DNA of 64,000 nt from Sthenelais limicola (taxonomy: Eukaryota > Annelida > Polychaeta > Phyllodocida > Sigalionidae). Location of the stretch: NCBI GenBank assembly GCA_942159475.1, contig OW804097.1, positions 58,486,986 through 58,550,985 on the forward strand, read 5' to 3'. The notes under the pieces were generated by a model. The model had not been told where the DNA came from, did no database searches, and saw only the letters and a program-made list of their open reading frames with translations. The stretch's first letter is position 1. Each line of letters begins with the position of its first letter. This document shows, in pieces, positions 46,191 through 57,119 of this stretch. The position numbers and the translations under genes are program-made.

Positions 46191-49100
46191 CTATTCGGCA
46201 TCCATTCTCAAGCTAGGGATCTTCATGTCAGCTGCAATGGCCATCAGGAGGTGGTTTTGTCTTCCCTTCACGTTGTTGATGAAATGTTTGATGTGATCCC
46301 TAAGGTAATATACACTACCTGCCTTGTGGAAGAGTATATGAAATCGCTCACCAACAAAGTGATAAATCATGGCACGAGTGGTTCCTTCCCCTTCCATGTG
46401 GGACTTAAAATCTGCAGGTGTTCCTGAACCATCTTTGTGGCACATTTTACCTATCGCATACAGGAGGCTTTAAGTGTGGCTTTGCCCTCGGTGCTTAAAG
46501 ACACTTGTGCTCAGAGAGCCCTCTATAATCCTTGGTACCCTGTCTGCTTCCTTGCAAAGATGTCCAAGGGATGAACACCACAAAAGAATGCCCTGATAGG
46601 TATTCCGTTTTCTTTATTTTCCGACAGTTGGGTTATAATAGTGGTATTTTGATGCATCAGTCTGTCATGGAGTTGCTGATGCTGTTCAGGATTGCTGCAG
46701 AGTTGTCAACACCTTTCCATCCAGCATAGGCAGAGACTGATTAAAAAATAGAAATAAAATAAGTTAGATACTACATGTATTTCAAAAATCCCTAAAACAA
46801 TTTTCATTATATCATACATTATAAATTCAAATGATAAATTTCATCAGCAAATTTGTGCTATTCATTAGATGATTATGAAGAGAATTTAAAACGGAAAAAC
46901 TTTACTCAGGAAAGACAAATAAAGGATGTACAATAAGGGAAATCAAACGACAAATATCAAGCTAAGTTGAAAAGCTCAACAGATCACCACTAAATCCCAT
47001 TGAAATTATCAAAGTAAGCAAACATGCTCATTCAGTCTACCAGCTATGCAGGTTTAAGCATTTAAGGGGTCAATCTAGTGGATAGGATGTTTTTATAAGC
47101 AAGCCATAAATCTAGTGGTCTATTGCTATATACATGAACACCCAAGACAACACAAAGCTACACTACCGCCTACTGCAAACAAACACAAATATGATATAAA
47201 CCTGTACTTTAACACCTAATCAGGCATGCTCTCCCTTCACAATTGTATCTGTATATTTTTATAAATTTAGAATTATTCAGAAAGATATACAATTCAATAT
47301 ATAAAAAAAACAATTCATTGATATTGCAAATGATTATGACAGGTGAAACTCCAGCTACAAACTCTTCACAAGTTAAAGACATACCTAATGTTTTGATATC
47401 CGTAAGAAGCCTCTCAGTATATGCTGCCACTGTTCCTTGTGCAGTCTTACCCATACCTATGGTGTACATTGCAGATTCTGTAGAGACCTGACTGCTGACC
47501 CAGTGTTCTTTAGCCTTTGTAGTTCCATCGAACTTGATGGTAGTATCATTAGCTTGATTTAATGCATCTGCAACTTGCAGGCTGGACAACACACCCATCT
47601 CTCTGATCATATTGCGGCATGTTGCGGCATGTATGGCTATCAGGAAATGAGTCTAGTTCCTTCTTGGCAAGAACTTGAACAGTATTTCTAATGACCGTTT
47701 CTAACTTGTCAACTGCTACGTTGTTGGCAATGCAGTGATAGGTAACCTGACGTAAGTCATCACTGTAGGTTTTTCCATCCTTTTTTGATGCAATGGCAAC
47801 CCTGTCTACTTCATCAAGTCGTTGGTCCAAGATTAAGTTTTCCGTTTTCAAGGACAGATATCCTGGATTTAAGTTTACTTATCTCATCTAAACGGTTGAC
47901 CAATCAACATGAACACAACCTGCTCATCTTAGCACTTTCCTACTCTAAACATGAGCCACCTTAAATGTCTTTCTGGATGCCAAACTTGTGTGTTTGGTAG
48001 CAGCTTTGACGTTCTGAAGCAAAGTGGTGATTACTTTCTGCTTTTTCACTAGCTGGGATTGTTTGCGCTGGAGTTTTTTATTTAATCTGCTAGGTTGGAA
48101 CTGATGTAAAATCTTGATCTGGTTGTTAGCACCAGTCAGTTTTTGACTCCCTATTTGGTGGGCTGCTGTAACCTCTGCAAGCTCCTTAGCTAGGTTAAGG
48201 TTGACAGATGTGAGGGTGGAACAACTTTGGCATGTCTGTAAAGCTGGTTTTTGTTTTGGTTGTCCTGATTTACATGATGTCAAGCGGAATATACTGCCAC
48301 CTTCAACTCCTTGAGCTGTTGCTTATACCTCGGAGATTTCATTAGATCTTTAGCCTGGACAGCTAAGGCTTTGATGGCAGAGTAGACTGCTTTATGGCTA
48401 ACGTCATCCTCCTGTCAAAAAAATAGTATAGTGATATATCCATTTTTCTTAAAATTATCATAATCTGCAAGTTGCCGCCATTTTTTAAAAGAAAGAAAGT
48501 AATTATACAGAGTATATCATTGATGAGTTTTCATCCTCCTTACTGGCATTAAATTTAACTTAATCTATGATTAACAGCACCTACAAAATCGTTGGCCTAC
48601 AATAACAACATATTCTTACCGTGTTATTGTAAGCTTCTAAAACTGCAAGGGCCTGGTTCTTAGTACTGTCACCAGACTTGTGTATTGCAAGTACTTGTTC
48701 GTTGGTCAGGTGAGGTCCATCCATGATCATGAAACAGAATGCATGGAAGACTGGAAATAAAAATGTGCACCAGATAATTAAATACCATTTTATATTTCAA
48801 ACAATGCCACAAACATTACTAAATATCAATGGACCAAAGGGCTTTAAATACTAACAATGTACTACCAATTTTAACAACTTTTCTAAATAAGACCCACGGC
48901 CACCTTGAAACATTCGCCAACTTCTCTGAAACTACTAACCTCCATTTTGGGTTTCACATTAGCTTGTAAAGCTGTTACAATGAGTCCACACTCCCCCAAG
49001 TATGGTGAGCGAAATCTAGATTTTAAAGCTAGTGTCATCAAAGACACAGTTTGACCACTTTCTGACCGACCTCCATGGTCTCTCCTTCGCGTCCTGAGTG

Positions 49101-49645
49101 ATTTGGTTAAGGTGTGCCAGCATATAGTATTTATCTTCTGGCTTCGTAGCTCCCTCATCCATGAGCATAGATGTATATGCGTGCATAAATTCTTTATAAG
49201 TAATGTTCTCCTTTGTTTCCAGTTTTTCTCTTGGGAGTATGACGCCATCTCTCTCGATATATTGGTGGAGACGGGCAATGTGGTGTTTGACTCTAGGATC
49301 AAAGTGGATTTTACCTTTTATGCTGCTGCTGGCGAACATGGGATTGCCCATGTCAAGTTGAGCTTCCAGTAGCATACGAGACATGTTGTCGGTGAGGATT
49401 TCCCTCAGATGTGGGCACATTGGCTTTTGTATGTTAGATGTTTTGGATAAGTGGTAGATCAGTAAGGGCTCTTCTGGTTGTGTATCCTTCGTGATTTCCT
49501 TTTGTTTCACCTCGGTTTTTTCTCCAAGAGCCTTTGCTATAGCATCTGCCACACTGATTTTGTAATCTCATCCTTGAGCTCAGTCATTGCTCCTTCGATC
49601 TTTTCGACCCGCTTGTCAAGTGCCACTTCGTGCTCCATCATGGTG
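46191..49645 (-). pseudogene. Spliced gene of an uncharacterised repetitive protein family, degenerate
   Basis: Exon order on the minus strand: (1) 49645 to about 49016, coiled-coil N-terminus (HEVALDKRVEKIEGAMTE) and SMLMDEGATKPEDKYYML; (2) about 48750-48622, LTNEQVLAIHKSGDSTKNQA, donor ACG/GTAAGA; (3) from 48418, EDDVSHKAVYSAIKALAVQA, then basic coiled coil to 47945; (4) 47851-47375, KDGKTYSDDLRQVTYHC and IKFDGTTKAKEHW, donor TTAG/GTATGT; (5) about 46736-46191, GWKGVDNSAAILNSISNSMT, AFFCGVHPLDIFARK and VGERFHILFHKAGSVYYLRD. At least three frameshifts break it. I recognise this layout as a widely repeated, unnamed family of aquatic animal genomes. Asp in FDGTT and in SMTD is reminiscent of an RNase-H-fold transposase; that is inference. 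Confidence 0.6.
47613..47632. repeat. 10-bp tandem duplication causing a frameshift
   Basis: TGCGGCATGT is present twice in a row. On the minus strand the frame ending SFPDSHTCRN and the frame starting MIREMGVLSS join without a gap if one copy is ignored, so the duplication itself appears to have disrupted the gene. Confidence 0.85.
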
Positions 49646-50144
49646 TTACATAATACAGAATGGCCGGCGTGTGTGCATCAGATGTATTGTACTTCTCTTC
49701 TCAGCGGTAGGCAGAGTAATTATAGGTTTGTACCTGAGTTGAAAACATTAATAAGAGAGGCTTCATTTATAATTAAGATATATTTATTTCTGTTATTTTG
49801 GGATAAAACACGTTCTTCTTGTACAATTTCTTGAAGATTAACATTTGTAAGATTATCACATTTGATTTGTAAGAGATATATAGTAAGGTTAAACATAAAT
49901 AAGGTTAAACATAAATAACCTGAGCACCACTTAAACCTTAACGATATTGATTGTACAATAATCCTATACGCTGTTATTTAAACCTTGAGAATCAATAATT
50001 ATTTGAGTGAGTACTTAGAGTTGGGGGAGCAGGTCTTTAGCCACTTTCCATCAGGTGGACTAGTTTCTGCACGGGCCGTTCAACTATTGATGGTTTGCCT
50101 ATGCGGTTCCCTGTCTTTCCTAGATTCCGATCTCCGAATTTAAT

Positions 50145-51220
50145 CTAAACTTTTCGAACCAAATCATCTTTCTCAATGGAGACCTCTTCCACCTTCACAA
50201 GACACCATTCGTTGCGTGGAAGGTCTTCATCCCTGACAATTACGATATCACCAACTTTCATATTTCTCCTTGGAGTGTGCCACTTTTGTCTGATGGTGAG
50301 ATTAGACACATACTCCTTCCTCCAACGACTCCACAACTGTTCTGCAAGAAATTGGACTCTTCGCCAATTTTTCTTGCATAAATGTCGGTTTTGACGAATT
50401 TTCCTGAAGGTGGTAAGGCTATAGATGACTTCATGGTGAGTAGATGATTGGGAGTGAGAGGCTCTGAACTGGTTGGGTCATTCATGTTGTCAACTGCAAT
50501 GGGTCTACTGCTGACAATTGACATAGCTTCGTAGAAGAAGGTCCTTAGGGAAGCATCATTGAGTCTTTCTGGGCAGAGGGCGAGTGTAGTGACATTTCAC
50601 ACGGTGCGTTCTTTGCTCCTACAAAGTTGGATCCTTGATCTGATGAGCTCTGTCTTACTGCTCCACGAATTGCTATGAAGCACCGGAGAGCGTTGATGAA
50701 GGTGTCTGTTGTCATGTCTTCTAGCAGTTCTATGTGGACACCTCTAGAGCAAAAACAGGTGAGTAGAAAACTGTACCTCTTGTACACAACTCTGCCCTTC
50801 TTGATAAGGAAGGGGCCAAAGCAGTCCATAGCACAGTAGGTGAAAGGCGGTGAAGGCTCAACGTGGGATGCTGGTAGGTTACCCATCCTCTGTTCCTCAG
50901 TTCCTCTGTAGGTCTTCTCAACTACGACTCTCTCGTGGTAGTGAGCTATGATGAGATCAGTTATGTGGCTATCTTTTAGGAGGATGATTGGATGCTTAAT
51001 GTTGATGGATGCAGAAGCATTCTTTAGTCTTCCTCCTACCCTCAGAACACCTTCGATGAGGACAGGGTCTAGATGATGTATGCTGTTGTTGTGTGATACA
51101 TTTCTAGAATTCTTGCTTAGGTATTGTATTTCCTCCTTGAAGGATTCCTGTTGGACCAACTTGATCAAGGTGATTGTAGCTATCTTTCTTTCTTCTATGG
51201 ATGCTAGATCAGCTCCCTTG
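50145..51220 (-). pseudogene. BEL integrase, catalytic Glu region deleted
   Basis: The zinc region (LIIAHYHERVVV) is followed by PPFTYCAMDCFGPFLIKKGR (first Asp), FCSRGVHIELLEDMTTDTFI and SSSDQGSNFVGA (second Asp). The frame then departs into unrelated residues and stops at 50545. It resumes with MSIVSSRPIAVDNM and LTPNHLLTMKS, then, after a frameshift near 50345, LWSRWRKEYVSNLTIRQKWH and VGDIVIVRDEDLPRNEW, the family C-terminal domain. The segment with the third catalytic residue (usually within W-E-R) is absent. Confidence 0.87.
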
Positions 51221-51897
51221 ATGCCTCTGCTCAGTCTCTGGATCCTGGCCACCACTTTGACGAGGGTGGACCACATAGAAAATCTGGACAGTCTTTCTAG
51301 GAATTGGCCTTGCTTGGAGATGTCTGTGCTGAAAGTATGGGTGGCCCGAACTTCTGGATCGCTGACTTGCAGCTCTTTGTTTAGACTTCGGTCTAGACTT
51401 ATCTCCTTTTCCCACAGAAACTTGGGTCCTGAGAACCAATTTGAGGATGCCAAGTCAGTTACTGTGAGACCTCTAGATGCATGATCCGCAGGGTTGTCCC
51501 TGGTATCAACATAGTGCCATTGATCTGGCTTGGTTGTTTTGCGTATTCTTTGTATTCGATTGGCAACAAAGATATGGAATCGTCTGGCGTCATTGTTGAT
51601 GTAGCCCAGGACTACCTGCGAGTCGGTCCAGAAGTATTCCTGGTCCACGTTGATTCCTAGCTCTCTTTAGAGCATGCTACTTATAGAGGAAGAAATGACT
51701 GCCACAGTCAATTCCAGTCTTGGGATTGTCACTATTTTGGTTGGGGCAACTCTGGCTTTGCCCATGATCAATGAACAGTGTATTTTGTCCTCTCCAACAT
51801 ATCTGATGTATGAGCATTGACCATACCCTTCTGTACTTGCGTCGGAGAAGTGATGCAGTTCTACTCTGACGATGTTGCCGAAGTTTGTTGGCAACAT
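51221..51897 (-). pseudogene. BEL RNase H
   Basis: Residues VELHHFSDASTEGYGQCSY (Asp), IVTIPRLELTVAV (Glu in R-L-E-L) and QEYFWTDSQVVLGYINN (Asp) mark the domain, followed by DTRDNPADHASRG. A single in-frame TAA at about 51667 separates the two halves of an otherwise continuous frame. Confidence 0.88.
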
Positions 51898-51898
51898 A

Positions 51899-53038
51899 CT
51901 ATATAGGGATTTGGATTTGGTCTAGATGGTTGAGATCCTTCAGCCAACACTCCCACCATGGTTTCAGGTTGTCTGGAAGAGGGTCATCCCAGCCCATGCC
52001 CTTGCGGCACATTTCCTGGAGTATTCGCTTTCTGTTTAGAGTGAAAGGGGATATAAACCCTATGGGATCGTAGATGGAAGCTACCATCGACAGAATCCCC
52101 CGTCATGTAGTGGGTTTGTCCTCAGGAAGGCTCCTGAAGGACAGTGTGTCGTCTTTTACACACCACTGTATCCCTAATGCTCCCTGCATCAATGTCTCTC
52201 CATAGGAGAGATCTACGTCTTTTATCTCAGTCCGTTCCCTAGATGAGATGCTTTCCATCACTCCCTTGTCATTGGAGATGAACTTGTGGAGACGCAGATT
52301 CCCCTTTGCACACACATCTTGTGCTTCTCTAACTATTCTCTTTGCCTCAGCCACTGAAGCTATGCTGATGAGTCCATCGTCAAAGTAGAAATTGTTTTTC
52401 ATGAAATCTGCCACTAGAGGGAAGTCTCTCTCGTACTGAGCGGCCAGATATTTCATCCCATAGTTGGCGCAGCCTGGTGTGGAGGCGGCTCCAAACAGAT
52501 GTACGTTCATACAGAACTCTTGGGGTTGTGCACAGGTCTTACCATCCTCCCACCATAGAAACCGTAGGTAGTTTCTATCCTCTGGTGTGACATGGAACCT
52601 GTGAAACATACCCTCGATGTCGTACATGATGGCTATTGGGTGCTTTCTGAAGCGACATAGCACCCCTACCAAGTTGTTGGTGAGATCTGGGTCGGTGAGG
52701 GCAGTTCCTTTTAGGGCAGTTCCTTTGTACTTTGCTGAACAGTCAAATACCACTCTAATTTTGTTCGGCTTCTGGGGATGGTAGACGCCTGGGTGTGATA
52801 TGTACCACACCTTTCCAGGATCGTAGTCATCCGCTCTCTCTGCTTCACCTCCATCCAGTATTTTCTTCATGAACTTTACGTAATGCTCTTTGAAGTTAGG
52901 GTCTTTGTCTAACTTCCGTTTGAGTTGCCTCAGCCGAGCCTCAGCGAGCTGCTTGTTGTCTGGGAGGCAAGGGTGTTCCTTGAAAGGTAGGGGCATCTCT
53001 AGGTGGCCATGGACATTCTGCTTGATGTTCCCTTCCAT
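51899..53038 (-). pseudogene. BEL reverse transcriptase
   Basis: The 311-codon frame shows YHPQKPNKIRVVFDCSAKYK, IAIMYDIEGMFHRFHVTPED (catalytic Asp), PQEFCMNVHLFGAASTPGCA and NNFYFDDGLISIAS (the Y-V-D-D box as F-D-D). A TGA at 52103-52105 interrupts the frame, which then continues with SMVASIYDPIGFISPFTL, the usual connection of BEL RT to RNase H. The TGA sits where an arginine codon is likely, consistent with CpG decay. A small duplication (KGTALKGTAL) is visible. Confidence 0.9.
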
Positions 53039-53658
53039 TATTTCCAGGAAGTGGGTGTCATCCTGCGATACAGTGTGCCCTGAGCTCCTTGTGTCAGCAA
53101 AGTCGTCTCCAAGACTTTAACCAAGTCGGCTGGAGTTACTGGGGGAAGTTCCTTGACAGAGATTCGATGGCACATCCCTGTGACATCATTGGAGCTGATA
53201 TGTTCTGATGAGCAACCAACAACGCTCCAGCCCAGGTCTGTCTGGATAGCATATGGTTCATAGCTTCCTCCTGTGATCACTCTCCTAGGTATGAGAGCTT
53301 GGGAGCAATGATAGCCAATCAACAGTCCAACCTCACAATCTAGTAACTTCGGCATCTCTGGAGCTATTTTGAATAGGTGTTTCCACCCTTGAGCAGTGTC
53401 TCTGGTGGGAATGTGCATCCGATCCAAAGGGATGAACACTCTGGTGTATGCAGGGGGTAGGTTCATCGGAGAGCTTGAATGGTATCCCCTTACTCGTATT
53501 CCACTGGCTTGGTTACAATTCACCAGGAAGTCTCTTTTCATTATCGTGGTCAGTCTTAGTTTGACGGGATCCATCTTTGCTCTAACCTTCCTGCCTATTT
53601 CCTTGTCGATGAAGGTGCAGCTGCTTTGGGTATCGAGTAGAGCGTATACCAACATCAT
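53038..53658 (-). pseudogene. BEL aspartic protease and post-protease linker
   Basis: The start MMLVYALLDTQSSCTFID has the BEL-type D-T-Q-S active site in place of D-T-G. GLLIGYHCSQALIPR and YAIQTDLGWSVVG are the typical downstream motifs, the latter common in BEL pol polyproteins. The frame overlaps the RT frame edge at 53038, so one frameshift separates them. Confidence 0.88.
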
Positions 53659-53930
53659 CTGATCATCTGGTTGTTAGTTGAGGAGATCCACACTGGGACA
53701 ATCATTGACGTGCTCTCTCCATTTCCAGTGTCGCAAGAGAGCGCAGATGCACTCTCTGAAGCACGAGTATTGTTCTGTGTGGCACCATTCAGGGGTCTTT
53801 CTTCGTGAAGCGACGTGGGGTGACGCTTCTTACACTTTTTACATGTTGCTTTGTTCCTACAATCCCGAGAGTTGTGACCTTTCCTCAAACATCCAAATAG
53901 TCAGGGAACTTTATGAGAAAAAAGGCTAAT
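53655..53930 (-). pseudogene. BEL gag C-terminus with zinc knuckles
   Basis: GHNSRDCRNKATCKKCKKRH followed by PTSLHEE fits the paired C-x-C/H knuckles at the end of BEL Gag, next to protease. The upstream part of gag is replaced at about 53.93 kb by unrelated repeat DNA. Confidence 0.75.
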
Positions 53931-54352
53931 CTGGGAACAATTTCTTTACCAATGTGTTGGTAAAGGTGTCTACTAACATATATCAAAACCCGTGACCGCT
54001 GAAAACCAAAATGGCCGCCACTAAAACTTTGAACCTCCATAACTTGGGGTAGAATAAACATGTAATCAAGTGTGAATACTCTTTTTCCATATTTCAAGGC
54101 ATGGGGAATCCTTTGGAATATGAGAGAAGTTGATACAGACAATATTCAGCAAGTTAATCTACTGATACTGAGAAAAAATGAACAAAAATTCCTGAAAAAA
54201 TCCTCCTAATCATCCGGGAATATTTCACAAATCTGGGAACAAATTCCTTACCAAAAGGTTTTCCCACCCAAGTGTTTGCAAAGGTGTCTACTTACATATT
54301 TCAAAACATTTACATTCAACTCCTGTAAGAAAACATGTGACAGCCGCTGAAA
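53928..54352 (+). repeat. Two diverged direct repeats
   Basis: 53928-54006 and about 54231-54352 share ATCTGGGAACAA(T/A)TTC, TTACCAA, AAAGGTGTCTACT and ATATTTCAAAAC-like blocks in order and end near GTGAC(A/C)GC..CTGAAA. The second copy has extra bases. They border the truncated BEL gag. Confidence 0.6.
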
Positions 54353-54874
54353 GTCTTGAGTACCTTGGCACGTTGAAATTGAAATGGTTAAATCATGCCG
54401 TATGTAGCTTGTAGGGAGTCAAACTAAGGTTTGTTCATTATTCTGAATGGAGGCCCATATGGAGTAAAATGACATAATTCACTGTTAGTGCTGCCACCAA
54501 GAGGATCCTTTGGACTACAATTTTGCAGACAACCTGTGTAAGTAGACCAAAGTTTTTTTTATATTTCATGTCAATTATTAGAAAGAACTGATCAATTTAT
54601 GTCAATCAAGGTTATGAATTAATGCATCTTGAGTTTATTTCACATCAAAATTGTATTGAGGGATGTCTCTTTTCTGTGTACAAATAACTTTAGTGTGAGT
54701 GATATTAGAGGTTATGCTAGAATATGGCACCAGGAGAAAGTAGAAAGGAAATTGGAACCTACCATAGAGGATATACACTAAATATGCCAGAACTATTGAA
54801 GTTATACACTTGGTGGGTGTAAATGTTTGGGATTATATATGTAATACTACATATTTCCTTTGTAGTGAACAACA
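54353..54874. other. AT-rich DNA, nothing recognised
   Basis: No gene or repeat recognised. Confidence 0.4.
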
Positions 54875-54880
54875 GTTTAC

Positions 54881-55111
54881 AGAATGGATTATTACTACAT
54901 CTGTGACAGTCTGGAGACTCCAGATCAGAAGCTAGCGCAAGCAACTCCCAGAGGGTATCCTACTTTGTTGGCATAATGCAGAATCAGTTTGAAATACTAC
55001 AATTTTAGAGCGCATGAAGAAGGAATGGACTGCTGGAAAACTGTGGTATCACCCTGAGTGTAGACGTGATTTGTACAACATGTCTGTCAAGGCAAACAAA
55101 AAGTTGACATG
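54881..55111 (+). pseudogene. Zinc-module exon of a repetitive uncharacterised protein
   Basis: The plus-strand frame from ATG 54881 reads YYICDSLETPDQKLAQATPR then GYPTLLA. After a small frameshift it continues AESV, ILERMKKEWTAGKLWYHPEC and RRDLYNMSVKANKKLT, ending at a donor-like ACAT/GTAAGT. I recognise the C-x-x-x, TPRGYPTLL and HPEC-R-x-DLYN pattern as the N-terminal module of a widely repeated protein type in aquatic invertebrates. Zinc binding through the Cys/His residues is inferred. Confidence 0.45.
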
Positions 55112-55125
55112 TAAGTAATACATAG

Positions 55126-55266
55126 GCAAAAGTGACCGAGGGACGATCTGTCATCCCATATTTCCCGCGGGCGTAGTGATTTCAGTTCATTCGCTACGCT
55201 CATTCACTGAAATCACGTAGCCCAAGGGAAATATGGGACGACAGATCGTCCCGAGGTCAGTTTTGC
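55126..55266. repeat. 140-bp imperfect palindrome with arms of about 65 bp
   Basis: The left arm (GGGACGATCTGTCATCCCAT, then ATTTCCC, TAGTGATTTCAGT) is mirrored by the right arm (ACTGAAATCACGTAGCCC, GGGAAATATGGGACGACAGA, TCGTCCC) around a short loop containing TTCGCTACGC. About 85-90 per cent of positions pair by eye. It is GC-richer than its surroundings. Confidence 0.85.
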
Positions 55267-55267
55267 A

Positions 55268-56290
55268 TTTATTATCACCTTAATAGAGGTTGGTATGACA
55301 AGTTTTCCGACATTTTAGCTGGAAAATGGTTGGAATTACATGAAAATCGCAGCCAAAACACGGCCCCTCCCACCTGAGCTTGCTTATAGTTCCGGGTCTT
55401 AGCTATCAGTACATATCAATGCGCGCTGGGTTGTGACAAGCCCTGCAGAATGTAGTTCTATTTTGAATCGTTATTTTGCTTAATTTTCGGTTAATTACGA
55501 TTATTAAAACATGAATATGATTTTAAAAAATCAATAAGATAAATGTTGTTCAGTTTGATATTCAAATTCCTGTACTTTTCGTAGTTGAACTCAGCGTTTT
55601 TCGCCGACTCGAGTCTGTCACTGACACTGTCAGTCAGTCAATCTTCAGCATGTTTGGCGAATCAATGGGGTTATCATCCTTTTCACAGCTTAAATTGTTT
55701 AAAAGTAATGCTTCGGTAAAGGTTAGGCTTCGATAAACATGGAACGATTTAAGTGTATTTCCTTTATTTGATCAGATTTGTTCGTGACTAGGCCCTACTC
55801 CCGACAGCTTCAATACCGTAAGGGATGCATAGGCTACTGTCAGCGGGTTCCTGTCAGCAGCCACACTAAGTCATAGGCACCTCGAATCAATTCCACAGCT
55901 TTAAATCGTTGATATTCTTTAGCAAAATCGCATTTTCACAAAATCATCATTTTGTTGACAGTTGCCTGCTCCCACAAGCGCCTTCGGCGGTGGTTTGTTT
56001 CTACCTACACATATGATCGATTATAACATAAACTAAATAGAGAAAATAAGTACTCGATTATTTTCCTTTAGCTATGGTCGATTAGATGTTGTGTATTTTG
56101 TGTACAGAAGGAATTATTTAAATAGAAATATTAAAAAAACGATCGGGACTATTTTGTTCAGTAGGTGCGGGTAATACGGCAGGGAGCGGGTAATACAGCG
56201 GCCGTATTACCCGCTCTCTTTGATATGACGATCAGTGCTTAAGCCAATGGGAGTATCATACCAACCTCTAGAAAGGTATAATAACTGTAT
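55268..56290. mobile_element. Candidate non-autonomous DNA transposon with sub-terminal hairpins
   Basis: TTATTATCACCTTAATAGAG, then GTTGGTATGAC, at 55270-55300 is the imperfect reverse complement of 56247-56285 (GTATCATACCAACCTCTAGA, AAGGTATAATAAC), giving inverted ends about 1 kb apart. Near the right end is a perfect 13-bp hairpin (GAGCGGGTAATAC, 7-nt loop, GTATTACCCGCTC at 56184-56216) preceded by a direct copy of GCGGGTAATAC. There is no ORF of note. The adjacent palindrome at 55126 may be part of the same element. Confidence 0.5.
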
Positions 56291-56705
56291 TTATTAGGCA
56301 AGGGATAATTACACAAATGGCCACAAATGCTGGGTGCAAACCCTCAACCATTTTTCTCATATTAACCAGCTGATGGAGGAAGGTGTTAAAAAACCTGGCC
56401 CCCTCCACAAAGACCTTGCCAAAACAAGGATGAAGTGAGATGCTGAAGCAATTGGACTTGTCATCAAATGGTTGGAGGAGAACAATTCCTTTGACCCTAA
56501 TCGAGACAGGCAGTTGCTTGTGTCCTTCTCAACAGGATTCACAAGCAGTCCAGACGATCCAGTCAATGCAGAGAAAGCAGCTGAAGTAGGGGGTGATATG
56601 CAGATAAAGCTGGATGGTCAGCCAGTGATATCAACCATGGAGGTGAGGTTTAAGGTACAGGCCCTGTCATCATACCGAAGGTCAATGCGACAAAGGTTCG
56701 CCTAA
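56291..56705 (+). pseudogene. Conserved fragment of a repetitive uncharacterised protein family
   Basis: The frame INQLMEEGVKKPGPLHKDLA, stopped by a TGA, continues in the same frame as DAEAIGLVIKWLEENNSFDP, QLLVSFSTGFTSSPDD and VNAEKAAEVGGDMQIKLDGQ, and ends at 56705. The order (K-W-L-x-x-N-x-F-D, L-x-x-x-S-T-G, A-x-x-V-G) is one I associate with long uncharacterised proteins repeated in invertebrate genomes. The function is unknown. Confidence 0.45.
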
Positions 56706-57119
56706 ACTCTCTAAAGTTCTTCAACAGACTGATGATCTTTTCTCAACGAGATATGACAGTTGAGACAAGCTTTTTTTTTTTTTTAATTTTGTATTTATCC
56801 AGGTGTTATAAACAGGGACCAGGCATTTGCCTTCCCATTCATCATTGGGGATTGGACTATTTGTCCGATTTCCACCCCAACCCTGGCATATTTAAATGCT
56901 CAAGGTTAATTCGGGTTTTGACAGATCATCTGGGATTCGTAGAAAATATTTAAAAATAAAAAAAAAATAGGTATTGAAATGATATGAGATGAGATGGTTT
57001 TTGTGTTGATGATAAGAGTATGATATAGGATATACATTTATGCTGTAAATTGATTAACCTGTTTGTTGTTTAGTTATCAAAATTGGCTATGTTTGCTCAT
57101 GTTTGGAAAGTCTCTCTGA
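56706..57119. other. Spacer with a poly-T run
   Basis: A T run of about 16 lies near 56770. A short frame (HHWGLDYLSDFHPNPGIFK) is not identified. Confidence 0.4.

Larger units (their letters stand above)
50145..53930 (-). mobile_element. BEL/Pao LTR retrotransposon, internal part only
   Basis: Minus-strand order: gag zinc knuckle end, protease, reverse transcriptase, RNase H, integrase with its C-terminal domain, as in BEL/Pao elements. No LTRs were found within reach on either side and gag is cut off at about 53.93 kb. Most frames are long, so decay is moderate: two isolated stop codons, two or three frameshifts and one deletion in integrase. Confidence 0.9.

Noticed and set aside
45973..46201. 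Proline- or glycine-rich ORFs on both strands
   Set aside because: They arise from the CCCCCTTGCCCC low-complexity tract.
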